Source: Candidatus Poseidonia sp. (GTDB lineage: Archaea > Thermoplasmatota > Poseidoniia > Poseidoniales > Poseidoniaceae). Taken from it: 57,788 bases of DNA. The notes beneath the pieces are model-generated. The model was given only the letters and a program-made list of their open reading frames with translations, had not been told where the DNA came from and did no database searches. Positions 17,088 through 26,100 of the stretch are shown here, one piece after another. The stretch lies in assembly GCA_016778305.1 (NCBI GenBank), contig JADHPT010000011.1:1-57788 (forward strand), in the 5' to 3' direction. The first letter of the stretch is position 1. The number at the start of each line of letters is the position of its first letter. The position numbers and the translations under genes were made by a program.

Positions 17088-17948
17088 ATGATGGCGAAAA
17101 TTGCTTACTATCCCGGAAATGTGGCCCGAGCAGGAGCCTCTGAGGTCGAGGACTGTATCCAACCCCTTTGCCGTGCGTTGAACATCCAACTCGTTGAAAT
17201 TCCTCGATCCAGCAGCGATGGTGGCAACGTAATCAAGCAAGCAACGCCCAAATTGCAAGACGCCCTCGTGGCCCGCAATCTCGCTCTTGCCGAAGAAAAA
17301 GGTCTTGACATCATGACCACGTGTGCAACCAGCCATGCCATCATGTGCAACACAGCTGAAGACATGAAGCGAGATCCTGTGTACGCAGCCACCATCAATA
17401 ATTTGGTTGAGCGCACATCAAAGATTGAGTACATGGGCGAAACGAAATCATGGCACCTCCTCCACTACCTGGTCGAGGAAATTGGACTTGATGCAGTTCG
17501 CAAGGCCGTCAAAAATCCTCTTAAAATGAAAATTGCGTCCTATTACGGCCCCGATATGCAACGCCAAGGCGCCTGTGCGGGCGACGACCCCTTCATGCCT
17601 ACCTACATGGAACAACTCATTGAGGCGCTTGGTGGAACTCCTGTAGAATACGATTCAAAGTGCCAAAGTGTTGGTTCCACCTCCATGCTCACCCTTGAAG
17701 ATTCATCCTTGTCCATGACGGCCGCAGTCCTCTCAGACGCATTGGAATCAGGGGCTGAATTGGTGGTAAGTGCGTGCACCATCTCCCATATCAACCTCGA
17801 TTCATACCAGTCAAAAGCAGGACGGGTAACTGGAAAATCAACCTCAGTCCCCGTTTGTCATCTCTCCGAAGTCGTCGCATTCGCTCTTGGTTTCTACCCA
17901 GACCGCCTTGCTCAACTACGAACTCGAGTTCGTCTCATTGGCTCTTGA
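17088..17948 (+). CDS. HdrB/SdhE-like (CCG domain) protein with degenerate cysteine motifs
   Basis: A 286-residue protein following the two-domain plan of heterodisulfide reductase subunit B and SdhE: YYPG start, ARNLALAEEKGLD, KSWHLLHYLVEEIGLD, KIASYYG, DDPFMPTYMEQLIEALGGTPVEY, INLD. In normal members each domain carries a C...CC...CxxC set that binds a noncubane cluster. Here YPGC is YPGN (residue 11), the NCCG site is SSSDGG (41-46), the first CxxC is CATS (79-82), YYGC is YYGP, the second CCG reads CQSVG and the last CxxC is CTIS (230-233). Cluster binding as in HdrB is therefore unlikely. GAGGTGAT precedes the start, 6 nt after the fusion gene, so both are surely one operon. The 3' end overlaps hef by 14 nt. 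Confidence 0.8.
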   Translation: MMAKIAYYPGNVARAGASEVEDCIQPLCRALNIQLVEIPRSSSDGGNVIKQATPKLQDALVARNLALAEEKGLDIMTTCATSHAIMCNTAEDMKRDPVYAATINNLVERTSKIEYMGETKSWHLLHYLVEEIGLDAVRKAVKNPLKMKIASYYGPDMQRQGACAGDDPFMPTYMEQLIEALGGTPVEYDSKCQSVGSTSMLTLEDSSLSMTAAVLSDALESGAELVVSACTISHINLDSYQSKAGRVTGKSTSVPVCHLSEVVAFALGFYPDRLAQLRTRVRLIGS

Positions 17949-20559
17949 AGGGCTGATTCAAGGTATCAATGACCCGTTGTGCCAATGCTTCATCGCAACC
18001 GCTCACGGCGGCGAAGGTCTCCTTCGATGCCACGAGGATAGCACCCAAGTCAGGAGAAAAGTGCTGCAACACATCGAGGATGGCACTATTTTGTGTGTAT
18101 TGACGCACTGTGTGATGAAAGCAACGATGAAGATGTTCAATCATCGTGTCCATCCATGGGTGATCTGCTTCCGGGTCTGTCTCCATTTGCTCCAATTCTT
18201 GCGAAATAGCATCAAGGGCTGGTCGCCATTCCTTTTGTGAGGCCTGTTGTGTAGTGAGGTAGATATGCAATGATTCAAGCAAATCATGTTCTCGTTTTGC
18301 AGCGAGAGCAACGAAATGAGCACTTTCTTCGGCGTTCTTAGTCATCATCACTGGAATGCCGAGGTCAAGTGTGATGTGAGCTAATGCGCCAAGAACTGCG
18401 TTTGGGTGCAGGGCATACTGTTCATCTCCTCCGGTCTCAACAAGCAATAGTGGACGCGGAGCACTTGCTTTGAGTGCGTGGCATTGACTGAGAAGACGGC
18501 CATTTTTGATTGAAGCAAGGAGGTCACGCGACGTCTTTCGTTCAATGAGAACTCTTGAGGACAAACGAAGGTCACCGTGAGGCAACTGTGTTAGTTCTGT
18601 GTTGAAACCAAGGCCATGCAAGTATGCAGGTAAGGTTGAATTCACCTCTCGGTGATCGATCTGGATGGTCTTGTTCGCACCCTTCATTGTGTTCATGTCG
18701 GTCATTTCTTTTGATGCAGCATTCAGTACTGCCTGAATTTGAGTAGGGGGGAATGTGGCTAATTCCTTTGGAGGTTCAACTGAAGTCGACGGACTCTTTT
18801 TCGCGAAATGGTCCAAACCCATCTGTTCTTTTGGTCGTCGCTGCTCTGGGGTTAATGGAGCAGCAGTTCGGTGAACATTGGATGCTTTCCTTTTCTCATT
18901 CACCGGCGCTTGTTCTTGTTCTATAGAATTCGGATTGAGGCTAATTTCACGTTCGAGGAATTCTTTGGCAGACATTCTTTGGTTTGAATCAACAATTGAA
19001 AAATGAGCAAGTGCCTCATGATCAATCTCAAAGTATTCCTTGAAATTCCGTTGACGTACCATTTGTTTCATCAATCGATGCATATTTGATTCTTGTTGCT
19101 CTGATGCTCTTTGGACATAGACATCACGGGTACCTTGGGCGATCAGCACATGCACAGAACCAGCTCGTTGTCGCGCGGTTCTACCTCGCCGTTGGATGGC
19201 TCGAATTGCGCTTGGTACGGGCTCATAGAGAATCACCAGGTCTGCAGACGGCACGTCAAGTCCTTCCTCCCCCACCGATGTGGCCACGAGGACATTGATT
19301 TCTCCGCTTCGGAAGCGATTGAGTTGAGCCAATTGCTCTTTCTGGTTCATTCCTTTCTGATTTCCTCTGGAAGATTGGCCGATAAACGCATCAGCTTCAA
19401 CTCCGGGCAGGGCGTTGAGGTTGGCAACAATCTGATTGACGGTATCTCTGTATTCTGTGAAAATGAGAATCTTTCCTTCTGGCTTTTGTGTTAATTCGGC
19501 TTGAACCAGACGATCAACAACCTCAACTTTTGGATGCAATTCCCCGATGTCGTTGAGTGAAAGGCGCAGGGCGTGGATGACTGGCAAAGCGAGCATCCGA
19601 TTGGTTTTTCTTCCTTCACGCCCTTCATCCTCTGCTCGTTGCAAAAAGGAACGAGCCACTTCGGTTCCTTGAGATTTGAGCAGGTTTGTCAGCATGTGGA
19701 TACGTCGTAAGTCAGCAACCCGTCTGGCAGCATCGTACCCTCGAACATCCCGCTGAGCGATGGCACGGCTCGCTCTCAACTGCGCCTTCTCAATGTCTCC
19801 CGAAGCGATGAATTCCTTGGGTGGAAGGAATCCAAGTCGCTTGAGATGAGCGACTTCTTCCTCGAAATGCTGCTCGATGGGTTGAAGCAATGTCTTCAGT
19901 GCAGGAGGCAACTCCAGGCGGTGTTGATGCACTTCCATGTCAACGTCGTAAGGTGCAACCAAGGCTTCACTGCGCTTTGTAAGGTCAAGGTTGTGCGCGT
20001 TGAGGTTTGTCTTGACTTCAGAGATGTGACGAATGTTTGATCCAGGACTTGCCGTGGCAGCCAACACACGTCCATGTTCTCCTCTCGCCTGCGTATACAA
20101 CTTGCCAACCTGCGCATAGGCGTGATTTCCCGTTGCATGATGTGCTTCATCAACGATGAGTAAATCCACGATTGAAAGGTCCAAAAGTCCCTTCATGGCA
20201 TCGTTGCGAATGACTTGAGGTGTGGCGATAATGATGCGTCCTTTTTCCCACAAGGCCTCCCGTTTGGCCGGGGGAGTATCACCCGTGTAAGCAAGAATCA
20301 CTTCGTCGGGAAGGGCAAGCCGCTCCTGCGCCATACGTCGTTGTTGATCGACCAGGCCGGTTGTGGGAGCGATCAGAATGATCTTTCGAGCGCCTGTTCG
20401 CAAGTACTCGGCCATCGCCATCCATTCCACTGCGGTCTTACCAAACCCTGTTGGCATGACCATGAGAGTCGATGCGGATAGGGCCCGCTCGAGGGAACGA
20501 AGTTGGTACGCCCTTGCCTCCACGCCCTCATTGAGAAGAGGATGGTTAACGGTAGGCAT
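17935..20559 (-). CDS. hef: Hef helicase-nuclease (FANCM/XPF family)
   Basis: An 874-residue archaeal Hef that processes stalled replication forks and branched DNA. The N-terminal SF2 helicase has Walker A in MPTGFGKTA, the DEAH box VDEAHH, the motif TASPGS, a helical insert typical of the FANCM group, and C-terminal motifs VATSVGEEGLDVPSADLVI and QRRGRTAR. After a charged linker (about 540-640), the XPF-type nuclease has IDHRE, GDLRLSSR and the metal-site motif ERKTSRDLL. A helix-hairpin-helix segment closes the protein. Length and order match the family. It is alone on the minus strand, convergent with the HdrB-like gene and divergent from the ribosomal cluster. Confidence 0.93.
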   Translation of the reverse strand: MPTVNHPLLNEGVEARAYQLRSLERALSASTLMVMPTGFGKTAVEWMAMAEYLRTGARKIILIAPTTGLVDQQRRMAQERLALPDEVILAYTGDTPPAKREALWEKGRIIIATPQVIRNDAMKGLLDLSIVDLLIVDEAHHATGNHAYAQVGKLYTQARGEHGRVLAATASPGSNIRHISEVKTNLNAHNLDLTKRSEALVAPYDVDMEVHQHRLELPPALKTLLQPIEQHFEEEVAHLKRLGFLPPKEFIASGDIEKAQLRASRAIAQRDVRGYDAARRVADLRRIHMLTNLLKSQGTEVARSFLQRAEDEGREGRKTNRMLALPVIHALRLSLNDIGELHPKVEVVDRLVQAELTQKPEGKILIFTEYRDTVNQIVANLNALPGVEADAFIGQSSRGNQKGMNQKEQLAQLNRFRSGEINVLVATSVGEEGLDVPSADLVILYEPVPSAIRAIQRRGRTARQRAGSVHVLIAQGTRDVYVQRASEQQESNMHRLMKQMVRQRNFKEYFEIDHEALAHFSIVDSNQRMSAKEFLEREISLNPNSIEQEQAPVNEKRKASNVHRTAAPLTPEQRRPKEQMGLDHFAKKSPSTSVEPPKELATFPPTQIQAVLNAASKEMTDMNTMKGANKTIQIDHREVNSTLPAYLHGLGFNTELTQLPHGDLRLSSRVLIERKTSRDLLASIKNGRLLSQCHALKASAPRPLLLVETGGDEQYALHPNAVLGALAHITLDLGIPVMMTKNAEESAHFVALAAKREHDLLESLHIYLTTQQASQKEWRPALDAISQELEQMETDPEADHPWMDTMIEHLHRCFHHTVRQYTQNSAILDVLQHFSPDLGAILVASKETFAAVSGCDEALAQRVIDTLNQPFKSQ

Positions 20560-20709
20560 GGAAAGAAGGTCAAGTCAAGGGTTCAAAAGGATGATGTGGG
20601 GGCCTTGTGGCTCAAATGCGAAAGTGAATGCGCCTCTCGAAGAGAAATGTTTGAAGGCCTTCAATGCTCATTGCGTACCACGCAACCCTCAACCTCTGCA
20701 CCGAACCGC

Positions 20710-20716
20710 ATATATA
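20710..20716 (+). promoter_or_regulatory. TATA box of the S10/spc ribosomal cluster
   Basis: The run ATATATA lies about 195 nt before the uL3 start. It is the best TATA-like element in the gap between hef and uL3 and would place the transcription start near 20740, leaving a leader of about 170 nt. Confidence 0.5.
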
Positions 20717-20739
20717 CGGGAGGTAAGTCGGAAGGTTGC

Positions 20740-20908
20740 TCAAAGGTGAGTAGCCAGACACACTGGGCCATCCCCCGAGGATCCCAAATGGCTCATTCCC
20801 CACTCGTGGGAATGGGACTCCGTGTCACGGCTTCGACGCTGTATGGGCCCTCGTACGCCCCTCCTCGGTGGGGCCAATTCGTTGTAGAAAACACTGGAGG
20901 AATCCAAG
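20740..20908 (+). promoter_or_regulatory. Untranslated leader of the ribosomal cluster with hairpins
   Basis: No coding gene fits this part of the hef-uL3 gap. It contains a 7-bp hairpin (CATTCCC at 20794-20800 with GGGAATG at 20808-20814) and a weaker GGCCC/GGGCC pairing (about 20846-20850 with 20870-20874). The ribosome-binding site of uL3 (GGAGGAA) is at its end. Structured leaders often carry autoregulation by a ribosomal protein; which one would act here is unknown. Confidence 0.35.
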
Positions 20909-21928
20909 ATGGCAAAGAGAAACCACCCACGCCGTGGATCAATGGCGTTCAGCCCGCGGAAGCGCGCAAGCCGAACTTTTGGACACGTCAAATCGTGGCC
21001 AACAACCGACGCAAGCGAAGTACGAGTTCAAGGATTTGCAGGCTGGAAAGCCGGTATGACTCATATTCTCGCTCGCGACCTCAACCCTCGCAGCACTTCT
21101 GCTGGACAAGAAATCCGAATCCCTGTCACTGTTGTCGAATGCCCTAAGATGCGTATTCTCGGCGTCCGTGGCTATGAAATGACTCCCTATGGTAAGCAAG
21201 CCAAAGGCGAAGTTTGGGCCGACGCAAAGAAAATCGCAGAGGCTTTCTCAGAACTCTTCAACCGAGTCCCAGAACGCAAAGAGCACGACGCATCCAAGCA
21301 CATGGAGAACCTCAAGGAAGCTGACCTCTGTGAAGTTCGCCTCATCGTCTCTACCCAACCCAACACCATGGCGAGTGTGCCCACTAAGGTACCTGACGTG
21401 ATGGAAATGGGATTGGACGGCGGTACCTTCGATGATCAACTCACCTGGGCTGAAGAGCGACTTGGCGAAGAATATTCCTTTGCTGATGCTTTCGAAGAAG
21501 GATGCCTCACCGACATCGTCGCCGTAACCAAGGGCTACGGATGGCAAGGTGTCATCAAGCGATTTGGCGGTAAATTGCAATCTCACAAGAACTCCAAGAA
21601 GCGCCGACAACACGGTAACATGGGTGCTTTCGGTGACGGGTATGTCCGAAAGACCATCCGTCAAGGTGGTCAGACTGGATACCATCAGCGTACAGAATAC
21701 AACAAGCGTGTTCTGCGTGTCGCTAACCCAGAAGACCATTCCATCACACCAGCCGGAGGTTTCCTCCACTATGGTGAGATCAAATCTGATTACATCCTCG
21801 TAAAGGGAAGTGTACCTGGCCCAGCCAAGCGCCTCATCCGGTTCCGAGATGCCACCCGTGGCTCTGACCGAACCCTTCACGATTACGAAATCACCTACGT
21901 GAGTACAGCATCTAAGCAGGGGGCCTGA
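20909..21928 (+). CDS. rpl3: Ribosomal protein uL3
   Basis: 339 residues, the archaeal/eukaryotic length. Landmarks are the basic N-terminus RRGSMAFSPRKRA, AGWKAGMTHI, GVTKGYG-type segment AVTKGYGWQGV and the tunnel-side loop GGKLQSHKNSKKRRQHGNMG. It is an early-assembling large-subunit protein next to the peptidyl transferase centre. First gene of the cluster, with a strong GGAGGAA site. Confidence 0.97.
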   Translation: MAKRNHPRRGSMAFSPRKRASRTFGHVKSWPTTDASEVRVQGFAGWKAGMTHILARDLNPRSTSAGQEIRIPVTVVECPKMRILGVRGYEMTPYGKQAKGEVWADAKKIAEAFSELFNRVPERKEHDASKHMENLKEADLCEVRLIVSTQPNTMASVPTKVPDVMEMGLDGGTFDDQLTWAEERLGEEYSFADAFEEGCLTDIVAVTKGYGWQGVIKRFGGKLQSHKNSKKRRQHGNMGAFGDGYVRKTIRQGGQTGYHQRTEYNKRVLRVANPEDHSITPAGGFLHYGEIKSDYILVKGSVPGPAKRLIRFRDATRGSDRTLHDYEITYVSTASKQGA

Positions 21929-21930
21929 AG

Positions 21931-22812
21931 ATGAAGGTCGCTGTCAAGGATATTGTCAACACGGTTACTCAAACCGAAATGGACGCAGGTAAACTCTCCG
22001 CCCAATTCAGCGTTGAAGTCAACGAAGGAGGCAAGATGAGCCTCCCCTCTGCCTTTGATTCTGAAGTCCGTGAAGATCTCATCAAGTTGGCCGTTGCTTC
22101 GAGCCGTGCCAACCGCCGCCAAGCCTACGGTTCCCGCCCTCACGTTGGAAAGCGCCGACCTATGGCCGGTATGAAGCACTCCGTCGAATGGTGGGGTAAG
22201 GGCCGAGGTGTCTCTCGAATTATGCGCCGAACCGGTGCAAGCCGTGGTGCTCAAAACCCTCACACTTTGGGTGGTCGCCGTGCTCACGGACCCAAGGTCG
22301 AGAAGATCTGGTCGCGCAAACTCAACACCAAGCAACGCCAAGCCGCTCGCAACGCAGCGCTCGCAGCCACCGTTTCCATGGACGCCGTCTCGTCCCGTGG
22401 TCACCGCTTTGAATCGACGGTCGAACACCTGCCAATCATTCTTGGTAATTACACTGAAGTCGTTGATGGAAAATCTGTTGACTACGACATTGAAACCTTC
22501 AACCACGGTGCAGCAACTCGAAAGGCAGCAGCAATCTTCACCGAACTCGGCCTTGGTCCTGATTTGGACCGAGCCCGCAACGGCCGAAAGATCCGTGCCG
22601 GAAAGGCTACCATGCGTGGACGTGTCCACAAGACTCCCAAATCCATTCTTTTGGTTGTCAAGCAAAAGGCTGGACTCGCACAAGCTGCTCGTAATCTTCC
22701 TGGTGTCGACGTTGTCGCAGTGGACGATCTCTGCGCAGAAGACCTCGCTCCCGGTGGCGCCATCGGTCGCTTGACCGTCTTTACCAAAACGGCATTGGAG
22801 GCCATGAACTGA
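21931..22812 (+). CDS. rpl4: Ribosomal protein uL4
   Basis: 293 residues, longer than the usual archaeal form of about 255. It keeps the basic exit-tunnel extension (RPMAGMKHSVEWWGKGRGVSR) and the segment GRRAHGPKVEKIWSRKLN. The C-terminal part ends SIGRLTVFTKTALEAMN-like as in archaeal L4. It begins 2 nt after the uL3 stop. Confidence 0.96.
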   Translation: MKVAVKDIVNTVTQTEMDAGKLSAQFSVEVNEGGKMSLPSAFDSEVREDLIKLAVASSRANRRQAYGSRPHVGKRRPMAGMKHSVEWWGKGRGVSRIMRRTGASRGAQNPHTLGGRRAHGPKVEKIWSRKLNTKQRQAARNAALAATVSMDAVSSRGHRFESTVEHLPIILGNYTEVVDGKSVDYDIETFNHGAATRKAAAIFTELGLGPDLDRARNGRKIRAGKATMRGRVHKTPKSILLVVKQKAGLAQAARNLPGVDVVAVDDLCAEDLAPGGAIGRLTVFTKTALEAMN

Positions 22813-22821
22813 GGTGATATC

Positions 22822-23079
22822 ATGAACGCATACGACATTATCATTCAACCATGGCTCACTGAGAAATCCATGGAAGCTCGTACTTCCGAGCAACGCCTTG
22901 AATTTATTGTGCTTCGCAGCGCAACCAAGTCCCAGATTGCACGGGCCGTTGAGACCATCTTCGATGTTGAAGTGGCCAAGGTCAACGTTCGCAATTCAAA
23001 ACACGGCAAGCATGCATCCGTCAAGCTTGCTGAGGGATATGACGCAGAGGACGCTGCTATGCGTCTAGGAGCATTCTGA
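22822..23079 (+). CDS. rpl23: Ribosomal protein uL23
   Basis: 85 residues, the normal archaeal size. It has the motifs IIIQPWLTEKS, LEFIVLRSATKSQI, VETIFDVEVAKVNV and the ending GYDAEDAAMRLG. It sits at the tunnel exit, where it binds SRP and the translocon. GAGGTGAT precedes the start and overlaps the uL4 stop. Confidence 0.96.
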   Translation: MNAYDIIIQPWLTEKSMEARTSEQRLEFIVLRSATKSQIARAVETIFDVEVAKVNVRNSKHGKHASVKLAEGYDAEDAAMRLGAF

Positions 23080-23090
23080 GGTGATTTATC

Positions 23091-23807
23091 ATGGGTAAGA
23101 GAATACGTGCACAACGCAAAGGGTCCTCGCCACGTTATCGTGTTGCGAGCCACCGTTTCCCCGGAAAGAACCGCATGCCGCGCGACAAAGACGTGGTTTG
23201 CGAAGTCACAGAATTGCTTCACAGCCCCGTTCACAGTGCTCCACTGGCTCGCATCAAGACACCTGACGGCGACACAACCTTGGTCGCTGCAACTGAAGGT
23301 ATTGCAGTCGGCAGCAAAGTCGCCATTGGCGACAATGTTGCACTGCGCCCAGGCAATATCACAGAACTTGCGAATATTCCTGAAGGAACCGCCATCAACA
23401 ATCTCGAACTCCGTCCTGGTGACGGAGGAAAAGTGGCTCGATCGGCTGGCAACTCCTGCATGGTTGAATCTCGTGTCGGTAACATGGTTCGAGTTCGCAT
23501 GCCCTCAGGTTCGCTCAAGGAACTACCAGTCACCTGCCGAGCAACCATTGGTGTACTCGCAGGACACGGCCGAGACGAGATGCCGCTACGAACTGCAGGT
23601 GCAGCGTACTACAAGGCCAAGGCCCGTGGTAAGCTCTACCCGCATGTTTCCGGTGTCGCCATGAATCCTGTGGACCACCCACACGGCGGTGGAAACCACC
23701 AAGCCGTTCACGGTCCAAACTCTGTGGCACGAGGAACTCCACCTGGTGCTAAGGTTGGTTTGATCGCACCAAGCCGAACTGGACGTGGACGAGGAAAGCA
23801 AATTTGA
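23091..23807 (+). CDS. rpl2: Ribosomal protein uL2
   Basis: 238 residues with the archaeal N-terminus GKRIRAQRKGSSPRYR and the highly conserved peptidyl-transferase loop MNPVDHPHGGGNHQ near residue 200. Ends RTGRGRGKQI. GAGGTGAT lies just before the start. Confidence 0.97.
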   Translation: MGKRIRAQRKGSSPRYRVASHRFPGKNRMPRDKDVVCEVTELLHSPVHSAPLARIKTPDGDTTLVAATEGIAVGSKVAIGDNVALRPGNITELANIPEGTAINNLELRPGDGGKVARSAGNSCMVESRVGNMVRVRMPSGSLKELPVTCRATIGVLAGHGRDEMPLRTAGAAYYKAKARGKLYPHVSGVAMNPVDHPHGGGNHQAVHGPNSVARGTPPGAKVGLIAPSRTGRGRGKQI

Positions 23808-23818
23808 GGTGATGATGT

Positions 23819-24307
23819 ATGGCACGTAAGAAGAAGTCGTTTATGACCCCCAAAGCAAGCCGTCGTAAGGCACGTAAGCGCCTTTCAACCACCTCGGCGC
23901 GTGTGAAGAAGGAATTCACATACCGTGGTTTCAACATGGAACAACTCAGCGCTATGCCGCTCTGGCCAGAAGGCGAAGAAGACGATTTCATCGTCGGTCT
24001 CCTTCCCTCCCGTGTGCGACGTAGCCTTGGACGCGGCCTCTCGTTAGAGAATGAGCATTTCATTGAGCGTGTTGCTCGCTCGAGCACGAACACGATTCGA
24101 ACCCACCGCCGTGACGTTCCTATCCTTCCGCAATTCGTCGGTCGACGTATTGCTATCCACAACGGACAACATTTCGTTGAAATTGATATCAAGCCTGAGA
24201 TGATCGGGCATTACTTGGGTGAATTCGCCGTCACACGACGGGGCGTTACCCACAGTGGACCAGGTGTAGGTGCTACACGTTCGTCAAAGCACGTTCCGTT
24301 GAAGTGA
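23819..24307 (+). CDS. rps19: Ribosomal protein uS19
   Basis: 162 residues, a little long because of a basic and then acidic N-terminal region. The core has FTYRGFNMEQL, a segment matching the archaeal LLPSRVRRSL, then VGRRIAIHNGQHFVEIDIKP and LGEFAVTRRGVTHSGPG, standard for the small-subunit head protein. A GAGGTGAT site precedes the start. Confidence 0.96.
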   Translation: MARKKKSFMTPKASRRKARKRLSTTSARVKKEFTYRGFNMEQLSAMPLWPEGEEDDFIVGLLPSRVRRSLGRGLSLENEHFIERVARSSTNTIRTHRRDVPILPQFVGRRIAIHNGQHFVEIDIKPEMIGHYLGEFAVTRRGVTHSGPGVGATRSSKHVPLK

Positions 24308-24317
24308 GGTGAAAAAG

Positions 24318-24914
24318 ATGGCTAAGAAAAATCAGATGGACCGTCGTACTCGACGCCGCCAACTCCCACAAAAGGGATACACACAGATGTTGCAAGGCAA
24401 CCGCCTCGCAACCGCACGTGCTATTGACATCGACATGCACGTTAAGCACTGTTTCGAAGTCTGCCGTGCCGTCAAGAACAAGACAGCAGGACAGGCAGTC
24501 ACATACCTCAACGAGGTATTGAAGATTGATTCAGACCGTGCCGACATTCGTCGCAAAGCTACAGCAGTCCCCTACCGTCTTGGTAGCGGTAACAAGCGCA
24601 AGCGACGATCTGGACCATCGATGGTCGGTCACCGCAAGGGTGGCATCGGACCGGGTCGATTCCCTGTGAAAGCGTCCCGTGAAACCATCAAACTCATTGA
24701 GAGCGCTATGGAAAACGCTCGCTTCCAGTATGAAGATATTGATGCAGAAGAGATGGTCATTACTCACATTGCCGCCCACCGTGGTACCATTAGCCGTGGA
24801 TGGATTCCACGAGCACGTGGACGAGCAACACCAAGCAACCACTACCGTGTCAACATGGAAGTGTTCTTGGAAGATATGAATGCAGCAGTTGACGAATTGG
24901 AGAACGAATTCTAA
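24318..24914 (+). CDS. rpl22: Ribosomal protein uL22
   Basis: 198 residues. It shows the archaeal tunnel-loop region with GHRKGGIGPGRFPVK, preceded by CRAVKNKTAGQAVTYLNEVL and followed by ITHIAAHRGTISRGWIPRARGRA. The ATG at 24318 is chosen over an in-frame GTG at 24309 because the GAGGTGA site overlaps that GTG. Confidence 0.95.
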   Translation: MAKKNQMDRRTRRRQLPQKGYTQMLQGNRLATARAIDIDMHVKHCFEVCRAVKNKTAGQAVTYLNEVLKIDSDRADIRRKATAVPYRLGSGNKRKRRSGPSMVGHRKGGIGPGRFPVKASRETIKLIESAMENARFQYEDIDAEEMVITHIAAHRGTISRGWIPRARGRATPSNHYRVNMEVFLEDMNAAVDELENEF

Positions 24915-24924
24915 GGTGATTATC

Positions 24925-25584
24925 ATGAGTAAGGAAAGTACCGTACGAAAAATCATCAACAGAAACGTTGAGCGCCTCTTGGTTCGCGAATTCTTGATGA
25001 AGAACACCAAGAAATCCGGATTTGGTGGACTTGACATCCGCCGAACTCCAACTGGAACTGAAGTAACCGTCCACGCCGAACGACCAGGTATGGTCATCGG
25101 ACGAAAAGGAAAGATCATCAACGACCTCCAGAAGCGTTTGAATCAAGAATTTGAACTCTACAGGCCCAAACTTACCGTTGAAGAAGTTCAGAAACCCACC
25201 CTCAATGCTCAAGTGATGGCAGAGAAGATTGCCTCCTCACTCGAGCGTGGATGGTACCACCGCCGTTCATGCCACAGTGCAGCCCAGAACATCATGGATG
25301 CTGGAGCACGTGGTGTTATCGTCACCGTCGCTGGAAAACTCACCGGTTCCCGTAACCGTACAGAGAAGTACATTCGTGGTCACGTGAAGTATTGCGGTGA
25401 AACTGCTCTCCAACACATGGACAAAGGTTACTCCGTTGCTGTCAAGAAACTCGGCACCATCGGTGTCAGCATTGAAATCATGCGCCCTGGGACCAAACTA
25501 CCTCACGAAATCAGCATCTACTCCAACGAGCAATTGGCGATCGCCGCAGCTCAGGAAGAAATCGAAGGAGAGGCTGCTCAATGA
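24925..25584 (+). CDS. rps3: Ribosomal protein uS3
   Basis: 219 residues. It has the KH domain (GTEVTVHAERPGMVIGRKGKII) and the C-terminal segments SGRLTGSRN-like KLTGSRNRTEKYIRGHVK and YSVAVKKLGTIGVSIEIM. It forms part of the mRNA entry site. The ATG at 24925 is preceded by AAGGTGATT; an upstream in-frame start would overlap uL22. Confidence 0.95.
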   Translation: MSKESTVRKIINRNVERLLVREFLMKNTKKSGFGGLDIRRTPTGTEVTVHAERPGMVIGRKGKIINDLQKRLNQEFELYRPKLTVEEVQKPTLNAQVMAEKIASSLERGWYHRRSCHSAAQNIMDAGARGVIVTVAGKLTGSRNRTEKYIRGHVKYCGETALQHMDKGYSVAVKKLGTIGVSIEIMRPGTKLPHEISIYSNEQLAIAAAQEEIEGEAAQ

Positions 25585-25775
25585 GTTACGTCTCGAACCG
25601 TGAAATCGCCGCCATGAGCTCCGAGGCTCGTGATGCGCGTTTGTTGGAACTTCAAGAGGAACTCCTCCAACTTCGTGCAGAAAAGGCGCTGGGTGGGACT
25701 CCTTCAAACATGGGTGCATACAAGGCAACACGCCGAAGTATTGCACGGTTGAAGACCCACAAGAATCAGAATTGA
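25581..25775 (+). CDS. rpl29: Ribosomal protein uL29
   Basis: 64 residues forming the usual two-helix hairpin (LLELQEELLQLRAEKALGG, then YKATRRSIARLKT). It sits near the tunnel exit beside uL23. It overlaps the uS3 stop by 4 nt (ATGA). Confidence 0.93.
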   Translation: MSYVSNREIAAMSSEARDARLLELQEELLQLRAEKALGGTPSNMGAYKATRRSIARLKTHKNQN

Positions 25776-25799
25776 ATGAGAACGAGGTGATGAAGAACA

Positions 25800-26099
25800 A
25801 TGGCGGCTATTTGCAATGTTTGCGGTTTACCCGATGAATTATGTATTTGTCAAGAAATAGCCAAAGAACAGCAAAAAGCCATCCTTTCAACCGACCGACG
25901 ACGCTATGGAAAAATGGTTACAAAAGTAGAAGGAATCGAAGACTCAGCCATTGACATCAATCAACTCGCAAAATTACTCAAAAACAAATGTGCAGCAGGT
26001 GGAACAGTAAAAGGACGAGTCATCGAACTTCAAGGGGATCACAAGAAAAAGGCTGCTGAAGTACTCAAAAATAATGGATTTAACGTGGAGGTGCGATGA
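25800..26099 (+). CDS. Translation initiation factor aIF1 (SUI1)
   Basis: 99 residues. An N-terminal zinc knuckle (CNVCGLPDELCIC) typical of archaeal aIF1 precedes the SUI1 fold (NQLAKLLKNKCAAGGTVKGR, then ELQGDHKKKAAEVLKNNGF). It scans start codons on the small subunit. Its place between uL29 and Rnp1 is the conserved archaeal order. Confidence 0.95.
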   Translation: MAAICNVCGLPDELCICQEIAKEQQKAILSTDRRRYGKMVTKVEGIEDSAIDINQLAKLLKNKCAAGGTVKGRVIELQGDHKKKAAEVLKNNGFNVEVR

Positions 26100-26100
26100 A

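Noticed and set aside
20503-21147. 214-residue ORF or upstream reading frame ahead of uL3
   Set aside because: It spans the leader and the uL3 start in another frame and its composition changes where uL3 begins; not a gene.
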